NCBI RefSeq assembly: GCF_905404315.1
Contig: NC_066311.1
Coordinates: 3,410,001 to 3,474,000, forward strand
Reading direction: 5' to 3'
Source: Leptidea sinapis
Taxonomy: Eukaryota; Arthropoda; Insecta; Lepidoptera; Pieridae
Length of the DNA stretch: 64,000 nucleotides
Each line of letters starts with the position of its first letter. Position 1 is the stretch's first letter. Shown piece by piece: positions 1 through 10,954 of the stretch. The notes beneath the pieces are model-generated. The model saw only the letters and a list, made by a program, of their open reading frames with translations. It ran no database searches and was not told the DNA's origin. A program made the translations under genes and the position numbers.

Positions 1-2695
1 CTGTAATAGTAGAATGAGGTTTTATTATTTGATCAATTCTACCAACATTATTATTAATTGAGCAACCAGGTATGTCAACGTATCCATTCGTATACGAGCA
101 CACTCAGTTTGTATAACAAAAGTCAGATAAGGAATTTAATGTGTAAATATTATTAAATTGCATTCATAATTGCAAAATTGTGCCGCTTTGTGGCGAAAGA
201 AATTGATTCAAATGGAGAATCTAAAATGTTTCATGGTATGATGGCGACCTTCATTGTGAATTCTACGTTAGATAATCATATCATAAGGGCCGATTTTACG
301 CTCCTCCGATAAGCAGTCAAGATAAAGTTTGTGCCTCTGGTGGATTCATTATTAATTTTTCAACCTCTATCAAAGATACAGTAACAGCAAGACACGTGTA
401 AGAAAATAAAATCCAGCGGTCTCATAGGAGCCGGGACTAACTTGAATGCCCTGTCGCTGATGATTGATGTTAGATTGAATATCTTACACTGTCCGTGGGA
501 AGCCGGGTCGCTAGTTGATTATATAACTGAACTGAAAAGAACTAAGTACAAAACTAGGTCAGAAGCCAAACCAAATTACACTGGGAGAAAACCTTTGATC
601 AGAGACTAGCCAAAGATTTATTGCTGCTGCAGATTAAATAAAAATCTACATATATTAATAATTAAAGTATGCATCTCCAGAATGAGCTCAGATATAGATT
701 CTGTCGCGAAGTTCATAGGACAGTGTCCCATCCAGTACATTTTCCAAGAACATAATTAGGTTTATGGAAAAAGTCGGCGTATTCTGACAACTGTAATTCT
801 GTATCAATATAGGCTGATTCACAAAGGATGCAGAAGATCCGAAAAAGGGCCGCGGTGTCCCTAATATAGTAGTCCTTTTAGACCATCTTATATTTAAAAA
901 TGGCGAAAGATCTCAATAATTCTAGAAAAGTCTCACGACTCATCAGAAATATTTCAATAATAGTCATTCTTTGTGGAGTTTGAATATATTGATATCGCTA
1001 TATTGATATGACTTACCTTACTCTAAGGCTGGAATTAATAAATTATTCATGCAATAACGCGACAAAGAGGTCAACTAGTCTAGTAGCGTAGCAGCTATAT
1101 ACCGATTCCCAATACAATTTTATTAAATTGCGTTAACACTTTACTTGTACGATTTGTACTACACTTTCCAACATGTTTTTTGCAAGAATGCTCTTCTCAT
1201 GCCTGAAATATGTCTTTTGGAAACTTTGACCTGTCTAGGCCTCCAAAATCTTACACTCTGTTGCTTACATTTGAGGTTGCATAATTGATTTTTTTGCGAG
1301 CCATCAGTCCATCTTTCATAAAATTGTGAACAGTTTCTTAAAAGCCAATATTGGGCTTTGCCTCGCAAGTGAATTCGGTTTTGGCAGTCACTCGAAACAC
1401 GAGACCCAGTTTTCTAATATTGGGTGAGGTAATAAGAGGAAAATTCCCGAAGATATTTTTTGCTTTATGCTTGGATCTGTATTTATTTATTTACTCATCG
1501 GAATCTTTCAACGTTATAGTCATCACCTTAAACATATCCTGTTTACTTGGAAATGTATATTGTATAAAAGGCCGCATAAAAAAGTGTTTTGATTATAATA
1601 AAGTAAAGAATATTTTTTTAGGGTTCAACACACTAAGTTCTTTTGTTTCTAAAAGGATTTGAAATGAACAAAAAGAGACCTCGTTAGATTAGACCCATTT
1701 TTGGCAAATCACTGAAGCACATAATATGAAGGCAATCCTATAACATCAAGAATGTAAGAAGCCGGGTTCTAGTATAAGTTTCGACTCGGTGGAACTGCTT
1801 AAAACTCGATCCGCTAATTACAATGCATTTTAAATGCAAATCATTGATGCAATGTTACCTCATTGATTTGCAGAAGGAACAGTGTTTGAGATAGAACACA
1901 GACTTGACATGATTTACCAACATGTCTCCGGTCTCCTTTAAATCACTGCAAAATACGAAAACCAATGTAGCGTGTTCGGTGATTCCAAAACTGACTTACG
2001 CAACAACAAGTGCCAAAAGAACATCGGACAGTCAGCAACAGTGATCGAATTGAGCAAGCGTCGATCGGCGATGCATCTGTGGCCCGGTGTTCGGCGTACC
2101 GTTAGCCAGCATCTGGGCCAGTTTTGAAAGTGTTGGCGTATTGTTGCGCGGCCCGAAATTCAATTGCGACTCATTGTTCGAGCGCCCGTATGTTGTGTTT
2201 CCTTTCAATCGCCATTGTGTTGGTTTTTCACAAACTCTGGCGTCACAATCGATAATTTTTTTGTCAAACCGATATCTGTCGAAATGCGTTGGCGAAATCT
2301 ACATTGGAAATTTATTCAGTTCACCTTTGATTTATGCTAGCGTTACTACACACTTGGAAAATTTACGTCGTTTTTTGTTTGGCAAACTTTTAAGAGTTAC
2401 TCCTTTATATACGTTATGATATTACTAAGCATTAATGTTATGCTATACTTAGTGGAACCTTCGCATGTTGTTAGTTCAATAGGCACATACTTTACTGTTA
2501 TAAGTTTGTTTAAGTATAAGTGTATATAATCTTTGATACTAGTTATCTTTCAATGTTTTTCACGTGTCAATATCAAAATGTTATTGTTTTCATTATCATT
2601 TTATTTACATTAAACAATCTGAAGTTAGTGTAAATGATACGATCACGTGGAGAACGGATAATGTATTAAAAATAAGCTAGTTTCAGAGTAAGACA
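1..2695. other. No gene or known repeat recognised
   Basis: A+T-rich sequence with only short chance ORFs. The one distinct patch is roughly 2040-2330. It is richer in CpG and G+C than its surroundings and contains a 110-codon ORF (2087-2419) with no motif I recognise. It could be a regulatory or non-coding exon sequence, but I have no positive evidence for that. Confidence 0.5.
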
Positions 2696-2855
2696 AGTAA
2701 TGTGTAAGCATTATTGTGTTTCGGTCTGAAGGATGCCGTAGCTAGCTCGGCAGATTAGATAGCTAGCTAGATTGCCGCTCAGAATTTACAGAATTTAGAA
2801 ATTACCATCAACTTAACGTCCTGCTCATTCGTATGTTCTTATTTTCATTAAAAAG
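2696..2855 (+). repeat. SINE-like family, degraded copy
   Basis: It retains the block aatgtgtaagcattattgtg, then tcggtctgaagg, gccgctcagaattt and the 3' end accatcaacttaacgtcctg followed by an attttcattaaaa tail. This is the order seen in fuller copies at 6969 and 43311, but the middle is deleted and the copy is diverged. Confidence 0.75.
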
Positions 2856-4872
2856 ACGCATGTTTGAAAGGGTCGATGAGAGAATAAAAGCAGTCAAGCA
2901 TATTACAACTGTGGAGGTTTGGACACCTATTATACTCTTCTGGGACTAGTGACCTTCCCGTTTACTGTACGTTTTAATCGTGACTCGGATTGCAAAATAT
3001 ATAGCAAACACAAAGAGGGCGTCACCATTTCTGTTTCAGAATATAGTCCAATGGCCAGCAACGCATTATCAAGACCTCTGGTTATGCAGTTCCGTTTGCT
3101 CTGTCTATAAATAAAATAAGGTTTGACCTGGCTCTACACGCGTCTCATGAAATTCTAGCCGCGCCAGTCACGATATCGAACACGTTTCGTAATACGGCCA
3201 GGGATGGAGTATAATGTAAAGCTTACATAACGGAACGAGTCACGTTCCACGGGAGGTAGGCCTCGTGGCGGGGCAACGTGATAAAGGACCTCGAGCGCCG
3301 GGCAACAAGGGCATCTTCGAATCTAAAAAAAGAAATATCCTTTGCCGACGCTTAAGGATTATTTGGTAAAGGAGTTGTTGAATTTGTAATTTTATTTCAG
3401 ACTACATTTAATGGTTTCTTGTTTTCTTAATCTTGTTCTCTTATTAGATAGATCTCTTATCAGATAGTAAGTAGGTCGGGGAAAAATTTTCTTCAAATGT
3501 TATATAAATCAAGACTCAAATTTTTATATATTATGTGCAATTTTGTTCGATGACTTTTTGCCATCTTGTTGGTGAGAGGTTAGTGACATGATCCCATTAC
3601 TGTAGGAATTTTGGAAATTTGGGAAGAAAACGCGCCAAGTAGTTTTTAGCCTCTCTTTATTTTAACTGGGCACTGCCTAAAGCAACCTCTCTAAATTTTG
3701 GCTGAGTGGCTTAAGATGTGTGATGAAAGACCATACCCTTTCTTTTGATCAATTCCGGCCGCTTTTTTCAAATTCTTACTTTAATCTGGTAAAAAAGTTG
3801 CTGCAAGTAGATCCGAATCGATGGTTGGAAGGCCATAATGAAAAATGCCTTTCCATTCCCACCATACACACAGCATGACCTTATGGCGAGTTAACTTGGG
3901 TAGGTTGCCGAACGTGGTCTTCAGCTATGTGTAAATACGTATCTTGCTCTTCTTTAAAAAAATTGCGTTTATTTTATCCTTTAACACTTATGACCAAAGT
4001 GAGGTAATCTTTGCCATCAAAATTTCCGGATTCAAAACGTCTACTATCTACTCTTACTTATACTTCATTAGTTCAATAAACTTCATAAATATTCTTCGCG
4101 GCTTCCGCCCTAGCCAGTGAATATACGGACTAGCTGACCGGAGCTAGTGAAATTATGGGCTCATGAGTTTTAACATTTTATGTCACAAAGTTCAAAGCTT
4201 AGACCTGAAGAAAAATGCACTTCCCATTTATACTATGTGGAAGAATGGAACTCGTTAATGACCATAGAGGATTATATGGGTTTTTTAGATTCTTAACTGC
4301 CGTCGAAATTGTTTTTCAAACTCTTGAATGAGTGATTGTAAGGTCTTATTTAATAAAAAGAGCACTATGACACTGCTGAGTATGTTTTCGCCCAGCATCT
4401 GAACGATATCCGAGGCTGCCAACTCAATAATGTGCCAAATTTATCTAAATGCTGATGGTTTTCTGAAATGACATTCTCAATTGCAAAAATGTAAAGTGCT
4501 TTTTGAAAGGGTGGATGGAAATATTTATACTAGGTGTGCCCCGTGGTTTTAAGCCAAATGTCGTTATAAAATACCTATAGTGGCTTATCAGTCAACGAAT
4601 TCGATTAGCAACAAAAACAAAACGTGATAAAAATTTCAGGAAAACATACTTTAATTGATCTACTTGTCACAATAACGGAAATGATTAAAGGACATTGCCG
4701 ACTACGCCGTACTGTCTGGCTGTTTTGAACGGAACATCAACTGCTATATCACGACGCTCTCAGGACTTCCGTGCAAACAAATAAAAGAATTATAAGAACA
4801 ATTTGTATAAATTAATATGGCTCTCCAATTAAGTACTATCATTAACGATCTAGGGGTTATTACAAGAATTAC
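2856..4872. other. No gene recognised
   Basis: Unique-looking A+T-rich sequence. The 2919-3110 ORF has no recognisable domain. I see no repeat family from elsewhere in the window here. Confidence 0.5.
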
Positions 4873-4884
4873 TCGAGTAGGATA

Positions 4885-5069
4885 TACAAATGATTTGAGT
4901 TTTCTTTAGTGTTAATTCCGCCAGTATTTGTCTTTAGACAATTCAACACGTGTTTCGCCTCTACACGAGGCATCCTCAGGACGTGTTGTCTCGCCAAAAT
5001 CTGGCACGAAACTCAAATCATTTGTTTAATTATGGATTTCCGCAAAGTAACGCCTACTTCAATAAATTT
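4885..5069 (-). mobile_element. Palindromic short element with 12-bp target duplication (copy 1)
   Basis: The element is bounded by a perfect direct repeat TCGAGTAGGATA at 4873-4884 and 5070-5081, read as a target-site duplication. Inside, caaatgatttgagttt near the left end is the inverse of aaactcaaatcatttg near 5010-5026, and the centre has the motif gtttcgcctctacacgaggc followed by atcctcagg. A second copy in the opposite orientation lies at 58168-58378. No coding capacity. A 10-12 bp duplication is longer than most cut-and-paste transposons leave, so the insertion mechanism is unclear. Confidence 0.8.
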
Positions 5070-5148
5070 TCGAGTAGGATAGTTATTTAATCATTTATTG
5101 ATACTTTTGTTTTCATTTTTACTAATACTAATGGTACTTTTATTTCAT

Positions 5149-5672
5149 AATGGGTCTGGTGCACCCCAGTATCTCGATCCATTTGACCGCGTGCAACGTA
5201 GAGCAGCTCGAATTGTCGGAGACTCAGTGCTCTGTGAACTGCTGGATCACTTGGCGTTGCGTAGAGACGTCGCTTCATTGTGTGTCTTCTACCGCATTTA
5301 TCACGGGGAGTGTTCCGAAGAGCTGTTTAACCTGATTCCTGCCGCCGAATTTCACCTTCGCACGACACGCCACAAGTTAGGATATCATCCCCACCATCTG
5401 GATGTGTGGCGGTCCTCCACAGTGCGGTTTTCAAGAAGCTTTCTCCCTCGTACTACAAAGCTGTGGAATGAGCTTCCTTGTGCGGTGTTTCTGGGACGAT
5501 ATGACATGGGTACCTTCAAAAAAAGCGCGTACACCTTCCTTAAAGGCCGGCAACGCTCCTGTGATTCCTCTGGTGTTGCAAGAGAATGTGGGCGGCGGTG
5601 ATCACTTAACACCAGGTGACCCGTACGCTCGTTTGTCCTCCTATTCCATAAAAAAAAAATCTCTATTAGACT
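5149..5672 (+). pseudogene. CR1-like non-LTR retrotransposon, 5'-truncated 3' end (reverse transcriptase C-terminus)
   Basis: The frame running to the stop at 5599-5601 encodes about 150 residues typical of the region after the reverse-transcriptase core in lepidopteran CR1/Jockey-type LINEs. Hallmarks are [47 protein letters not shown] and [14 protein letters not shown]. Catalytic FADD-type motifs are absent, so the copy is 5' truncated, as is normal for LINEs. After the stop comes a short 3' UTR with caccaggtgacccgtacgct and a cATAAAAAAAA tail ending near 5659. The frame is open upstream to 5098 but those residues do not look homologous. The homologous part has no internal stop, so this is a relatively young insertion. 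Fragments of the same family lie at 16053, 18975, 34139, 51891 and 61937. Confidence 0.88.
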
Positions 5673-6290
5673 AAATTTTATTTAGTCTATTTTTATGATC
5701 CCCAACTATTGCTTATTTTTATCAGTTGTTAGATATTCAAATTCAAATTATAAAATGAGAAATATTAATAAAAATGTATAAGTGTTAGTATTTATTTTTC
5801 TGAGATTTTATTTAATTATTCGTAAATGTTATAGGTTTCGTTGAAAAATTTGGAAATTGCTCTCATTCCAGTTATGAAGGAATACAATTTTTTAATACCA
5901 TATTCATAACAGGTCGACCTACGATTAGGTAGCTCTACCGCCTGTTTTGAAAAGGTGGATATGTCGCATCCTCCTGGAAGCATCGCCAATGTATGTCAAA
6001 TGGAATTTTACTTATTTATATATATAGATAAGTTTATATTTGTATCAGTATTGCTATAGTCATGCTATGGCGCGTAGTGGGCAGAGACCTTTAAGCACGA
6101 CAACTCGCTGAAGCGTAAAGTGTAGCGAAGGACAACGGTTCGTGAGTCGTGACCGGTTTTCCATTTTGTGGCTTTTGTCATTTTAATTCATAGCTCCGAA
6201 TCCGAGAAGCTATCAAATAACAAAAACAGTATTTTTCTGATTGTTTAAAAAAATCTGACTACAAGTACTGTCTTCAGACATGCATATCTT
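5673..6290. other. No gene recognised
   Basis: A+T-rich sequence between the LINE tail and the Helitron. Nothing supportable seen. Confidence 0.5.
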
Positions 6291-6666
6291 TCTATATATA
6301 TAAAAATGAATTTCTGTTCGTTAGTCTCGCTAAAACTCGAGAACGGCTGGACCGATTTGGCTAATTTTGGTCTTGAATTATTTGTGGAAGTCCAGGGAAG
6401 GTTTAAAAGGTGAATAAATAGGAAAATGCTGCTTAATTAAATAAAAACAACAAATTTGTTTTTCCTTTGATGTGTCCATACATAATTTCTATGAGAGAAT
6501 TTATTGACGCACGGTTTGACAGTTCTGCTGTGAAACAATTTCATTACGACAGCAGGGTGCATATTTTACGAAGTAGTTTTTGATGTTATGATATATTATT
6601 GTCAAATTTATATAAAAACATTATTTTATTTATTATATACAGAACAACGTCTTTCGGGTCAGCTAG
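6291..6666 (+). mobile_element. Non-autonomous Helitron, full-length copy
   Basis: It begins TCTATATATATAAAAATG and ends gtctttcgggtcagCTAG followed by T, matching Helitron 5' TC and 3' CTRR ends, with no terminal inverted repeats. The 5' segment ctcgagaacggctggaccga is characteristic of lepidopteran non-autonomous Helitrons. The copy at 39719-40094 is nearly colinear over the whole length. No ORF of note. Confidence 0.87.
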
Positions 6667-6968
6667 TTATACTATAAAAAGATTTAAATTTAAAAGTAAA
6701 ATAATAATTTTTCCGTGTATACTTTGAAGGAGCTTGCTTGCACCTACGGTATTAATTAATTGTTCTTTTCAGATTTCCAATGATTTATTTCTGCTGCATA
6801 AGTTTACATAGATCGTAGAAATATCTTGTCAAATATATGACGCAATGAGTGTCATGCCACTTCTCTTCTTGTTAATGCACTAATTGTCTCATCGCCGGCG
6901 ATGAACGACAAGAGTAAAGCTACAAACTAGACATGTTATCACACGTACAGTTACAGGTAAACTTAACA

Positions 6969-7248
6969 GTGGGAGGCTCCTTTGCACAGGGATTCGCGGC
7001 GCCTATTTCTGTCGTAAAGCAGTAATGTGTAAATATTACTGTGTTTCTGTCTGAAGGGCGCCGTAGCTAGTGAAATTACTGGGCAAATGAGACTTAACAT
7101 CTTATGTCTCAAGGTGACGAGCGCAATTGTAGTGCCGCTCAGAATTTTTGGGTTTTTCAAGAATCCTGAGCGGCACTACATTGTAATGGGCAGGGTGTAT
7201 CAATTTCCATTAGCTGAACGTCATGCTCGTCTCGTCCCTTAAAAAAAA
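6969..7248 (+). repeat. SINE-like family, near full-length
   Basis: Starts GTGGGAGGCTCC, continues through gggcgccgtagctagtgaaa, gacttaacatcttatgtctc and gccgctcagaatttttgggt, and ends at ctgctcgtctcgtccctt-like sequence and an A-rich tail. The family occurs at least ten times in the window on both strands. I see no clear Pol III A or B box, so the head type is unknown. Confidence 0.85.
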
Positions 7249-7298
7249 TGCAAGCGCTGCCAACGTCATGGACCCATAATAGGCTCAACACATGATTG

Positions 7299-7557
7299 GA
7301 TTCGGTACGGCCGGACCATCGGATGGTCCGGTGGGCACTTTGCACCAATTGGTCCGGCGTCGTACTTTATACGGTCCGGACGGTAATAATAATACTTTTG
7401 TGCTATGGACAGGTATTTTGATGGTGGTAGTTGCTGACTTTCAATAGTTTATGAAATTATATCCTATTTTGATTATAAATATTTGAATTTGACTGCGACA
7501 TACCATCAAATATGGTCCGGCACCGACACGCCTCCGATGGTTCGACCGGACCAAATC
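7299..7557. mobile_element. Candidate TIR element (GGTCCGG-rich ends)
   Basis: The left end gattcggtacggccggacca continuing with tcgga is an imperfect inverted match to the right end tccgatggttcgaccggacc followed by aaatc. About 26 bp pair with few mismatches. Both ends carry several GGTCCGG/CCGGACC motifs, unlike the A+T-rich surroundings. No target duplication could be identified. A LINE 3' tail (7418-7491) sits in the middle, probably a later insertion. Confidence 0.45.
7418..7491 (+). repeat. LINE 3' UTR fragment
   Basis: Matches the end of the LINE copies at 18345 and 22419: tggtggtag, then a tcaataag-type block, then atcctattttgattataaat and a terminal tttgaattt. Only the last ~75 bp of the element are present. 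Confidence 0.7.
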
Positions 7558-7929
7558 TGCACATAATTGTGTATATATATAGGCTATAAGATATCCCAAT
7601 TAATGATTAGTGATTACATTGTAAAACGACTAATATTAATGACTTTGTAAATACTTGATCGGTTGGCTGGTTGGAAACAGAGAACGTGTTGTTGAGTGGC
7701 GATTTAATGAACCATGTATTTTCACGACGATACCAACATTAAATCAAGATATAACATCTATTAATAATTTCTGTTTATTCTGGTTTGATCTTGATGATGG
7801 TATTCATAAGGAAATATTGCGCATAATATTCAGATCTATAGGTAAATTAACTTCAAAATGATTCATGTTAGATGTCGTGCCCTATTTACGCTAGAGCGCT
7901 AAGTTTTGATTATTTATTACTTATCTGCT
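7558..7929. other. No gene recognised
   Basis: A+T-rich sequence. The 68-codon ORF at 7655-7861 has no recognisable motif. Confidence 0.4.
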
Positions 7930-8208
7930 TATGAATTTGTCCATAATATGCTCCCTGTTGTTATAGTGAAATTGTTTCACAGCAGAGCTGTCAAACTTTG
8001 CGTCAGTAAATTCTCGAATAGAAAACGTATACTAAACAAATATTGGAAATAAAAATAATTATGGGTCCCAAATCGAAATAAAAACTATCCTATCTCTGAA
8101 GTTGGAGTAAACTGCACTCCATGAAGTAATCCCCATTAAAATCTCGTTCATTAGCTTAGGAGTTCACTGGAAACAAACATCAGGACACTGAATTTATATA
8201 TATTAAGA
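7930..8208 (-). mobile_element. Helitron, copy lacking a recognisable 3' end
   Basis: On the minus strand it starts TCTTAATATATATAAATT and carries ttttaatggggattacttca and atttcgatttgggacccata, the same blocks in the same order as the complete Helitron at 19922-20279. The CTAG end is not recognisable on the 7.9-kb side, so that end is truncated or diverged. Confidence 0.78.
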
Positions 8209-9216
8209 TTGTAAATAAACAGAGCACCTAGAAGCGAGTTTAGTTCTGATCACAGACATGGATCCAAATAGATGCCGCGAGTGTATGCATTTCGCGTGTC
8301 AAAAAGAGGAGCAATTCCTTTGACGCTTTTATTTTATTTTTTAATTATGATTTATAATACATTGCCGATTTTAGTAATAAGCAATACTGACTATTCATGA
8401 ACTGAAAACGTCAACTAATGGTGAGGTGAGTGGCTAAACGTTGGGCTCGATGCACTGGCATTTTTAACGACGTCAGCAATATAACAGAAGGAGTCCTCGT
8501 TGTTGTATTAACATGGAACGATAAACTATTACTATTTGTGTCTCTTGTTTTAACACGCGATCTGTTGTATATTTTTGAGCGTGAAAATAGTTTAGTCGCC
8601 AGCGGTGGAATGTGAACTTTTCCGAAGTGATGGTAAATGGTACAATGTAACTGTCATTCATAATTCTTATGATTTTACCTTAATGAATAAATTATTATTT
8701 TTTCTATTTATTTCTTTTTTATTATTATGTTTCGATCAGTTCGTCAAGTTCTTGCAAAAAATTACATCATCAAGGCATTTGAGTTTGAAATTTCAATTTA
8801 TAGCTATGTTATTACTAAGTTTGAAATGTTTATCGGTCCGGTTCTGCGCAAACTCGACTCATACTTGGCTAGTTTTCATATAACTCGCTCTGTTTGTACA
8901 TTTAAATGGCTACTTCTGTACTGTTTAAACAACCTACACAGTCTAATCTCGAGCCGAACGTATATGGGCCACGTGCCAAATATTGCGTTAGTTAACTGCC
9001 CTAAAATTATTTAACCGCTTCACGTGGTACATGTAACATGATCGTGTTTTACCCAACAACAGCGCCGGTTGGTTTCACGTGGTATGCAATGAAGATTTCG
9101 TGATGCGCAAATTGGCAACGGCGGAACTCAGGTCAGTCACCTGGCGACACCCTCCCCCCTGCGGCCACCCGCCCGCTGTTACGTAAGCTCGCTGATGCCA
9201 CGCTGACAATGCCAAA
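8209..9216. other. No gene recognised; GC-richer patch at about 9060-9250
   Basis: ORFs at 8605-8883 and 8727-9014 overlap in different frames and have no recognisable domain. At 9060-9250 the sequence is GC-rich compared with its flanks and ends in the first unit of the tandem duplication. Confidence 0.4.
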
Positions 9217-9562
9217 CAAGCTCCGCGCTGATCATGTCCGCCTGGTACTTTATAACAAAACACATGTAATAATGATTGTGGATTTTACATAAGTCATCAA
9301 AGTTATTATTAGCGTAGGGTTCACCTGATGATAGGGTAATACATCACCTTCGTGTAAAGCCGCAAATTTTTGTAAGCAGAAGTAGCAATCAAGCTCCGCG
9401 CTCATCATGTCCGCCTGGTACTTTATAACAAAACGCGGTATGTAATAATGATTTTGGATTTCATCATCAAGTTATTAGCGTAGGGTTCACCTGATGATAA
9501 GGTAATAATACATCATCTTCGTTTAAAGTCCGCAAACTTTTTGTAACCCGAAGCAGCCTTTA
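9217..9562. repeat. Two-unit tandem duplication, period 173 bp
   Basis: The segment starting caagctccgcgctgatcatg at 9217 recurs from 9390 (caagctccgcgctcatcatg). Both units share ccgcctggtactttataaca, agcgtagggttcacctgatg and the distal cgcaaa-tttttgtaa block. Small indels and substitutions separate the units, so the duplication is not very recent. Confidence 0.88.
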
Positions 9563-10134
9563 TATTTTTTCTGCTCCTCGAAGGCGCGACCTTTTTTGTT
9601 CGACACCCACTTTTATAAAAAGTATATTATATAGCGTATTTTTACAAGTCATGTGGAATCCCATAGGTACATTTAGATTGAATGTACTAGCGTATATATA
9701 TACGACCCGATCATGTGTGACCAATTTTGATTTATCTATCATCAAAGATCGTATGTATCAAAATACTAAGGAGCTAATACTAAGCGTGCCTGACTGTTTA
9801 CGACTTTTCAATCACAATCGGTTACAGTAGCAACTTTCTTTTTCTATCTTGCTGTATCTCGTTAGAGATGTTCTTTTCTTGGACGTTTTGTTTGTCTATT
9901 GATAGTAATACTGTAAGTTTATATGTAATCGACAGTTTAGGGACTAGGGCCACATCACATGTCAGAATATATAGTCTATAATTTCTGGGAAATGTTAGTT
10001 TTTAAGGTACGTAAATCAGATATGTCTGCGACCGCGCGCTGTGTTCATCTCGAACAGTTCTATGCTTATTAATATTTTTCTTATACATAATAAGAGATGA
10101 CACTATATGAAAAGTTGTAATTATGTAGGTAATT
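9563..10134. other. No gene recognised
   Basis: A+T-rich, no feature seen. Confidence 0.4.
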
Positions 10135-10468
10135 AATTAATGTAACGACTTCCGTCTAAAATCTTGGTATTTAATAAGATTTTTTTTTCACCCACTTAAA
10201 CTCGCAATAAAAATGCATTTTTGGTAGTTCTGTATTATAATTGGATTCTATGTTATAGTATTTGAGAAATAATTTCCAGGGCTTCGCATCAATGATCCAA
10301 ATCTCCAGCAGACGACCAAAAAGTCATTAAAAAGCTGTTATGTAAGGAAAGGTCCTTTGACATTGGAATCACATTTCTTATGCAATCCAAAAATATATCA
10401 AAGGGTCACGAATCAAAATGAAAATTCAAGTTGGATCAAACTTCACACAGTGTGCAAAATTTGATTTA
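10135..10468 (+). repeat. ~335-bp dispersed repeat, copy 1
   Basis: Nearly identical to 17845-18180 over its full length, from aattaatgtaacgacttccg to cacagtgtgcaaaatttgat. Past 10468 copy 1 continues with a ttcggttcagtagttttgga block typical of lepidopteran Helitron-like elements, which copy 2 lacks. No coding capacity. I cannot classify it, though a non-autonomous DNA element is the best guess. Confidence 0.85.
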
Positions 10469-10542
10469 ATTCGGTTCAGTAGTTTTGGATTTCATCGCGG
10501 ACAATCACCATGACAACCGTGAATTGAACACATATAAATAAA

Positions 10543-10911
10543 ATGATCAGCTTGGTTATAGACAGTCTCTCAAAGAAAAAATTTAAAGAAATAAATACTA
10601 AGACTGGTACATTGTACATTGATGAAAATTTTATAAACGTTCACAAAAATCGTCACCTTTTTGCTCTTAATAGTTATTTTCATTATTATACCACTAGAAA
10701 TAAGGGATTGCTTGTAACTAATTCTAGTAGGGTTCATAAGATACATAATAGCTTTAAAAGGGTAAATGTATACACTTTTATAAATAAAGTCCCAGCCACT
10801 GTTCAGGCATTATCTATGAATAAACGTAAATGGTTTATTAAAAAATTGCTCTGTCGTTAATCTTACTACTCCACAGCTGAATATCTAAGTGATCTGACAG
10901 CTTGGGACTAG
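10543..10911 (+). pseudogene. LINE reverse transcriptase C-terminus with one in-frame stop
   Basis: Reads as the distal end of a Jockey/CR1-superfamily ORF2: VHKNRHLFALNSYFHYYTTR, SSRVHKIHNSFKRVNVYTFI and NKVPATVQAL, the usual block after the polymerase core in which short Arg/Asn-rich segments precede a terminal YYS..EYLSD..AW motif. The frame is cut by TAA at 10858-10860 but continues in register as SYYSTAEYLSDLTAWD to a second stop at 10909-10911. The terminal motif downstream of the stop shows this is a nonsense mutation and not the natural end. A homologue with a different 3' UTR lies at 18345. Confidence 0.78.
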
Positions 10912-10954
10912 ATTATTATTGTTTATAGCAATAGCATTGACAGTATAAGAAAAA

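Noticed and set aside
2087..2419. 110-codon ORF in a CpG-richer patch
   Set aside because: No recognisable domain; base composition alone explains the open frame.
8605..9014. Overlapping 92- and 95-codon ORFs
   Set aside because: Two overlapping frames over the same A+T-rich segment with no domain, consistent with chance.
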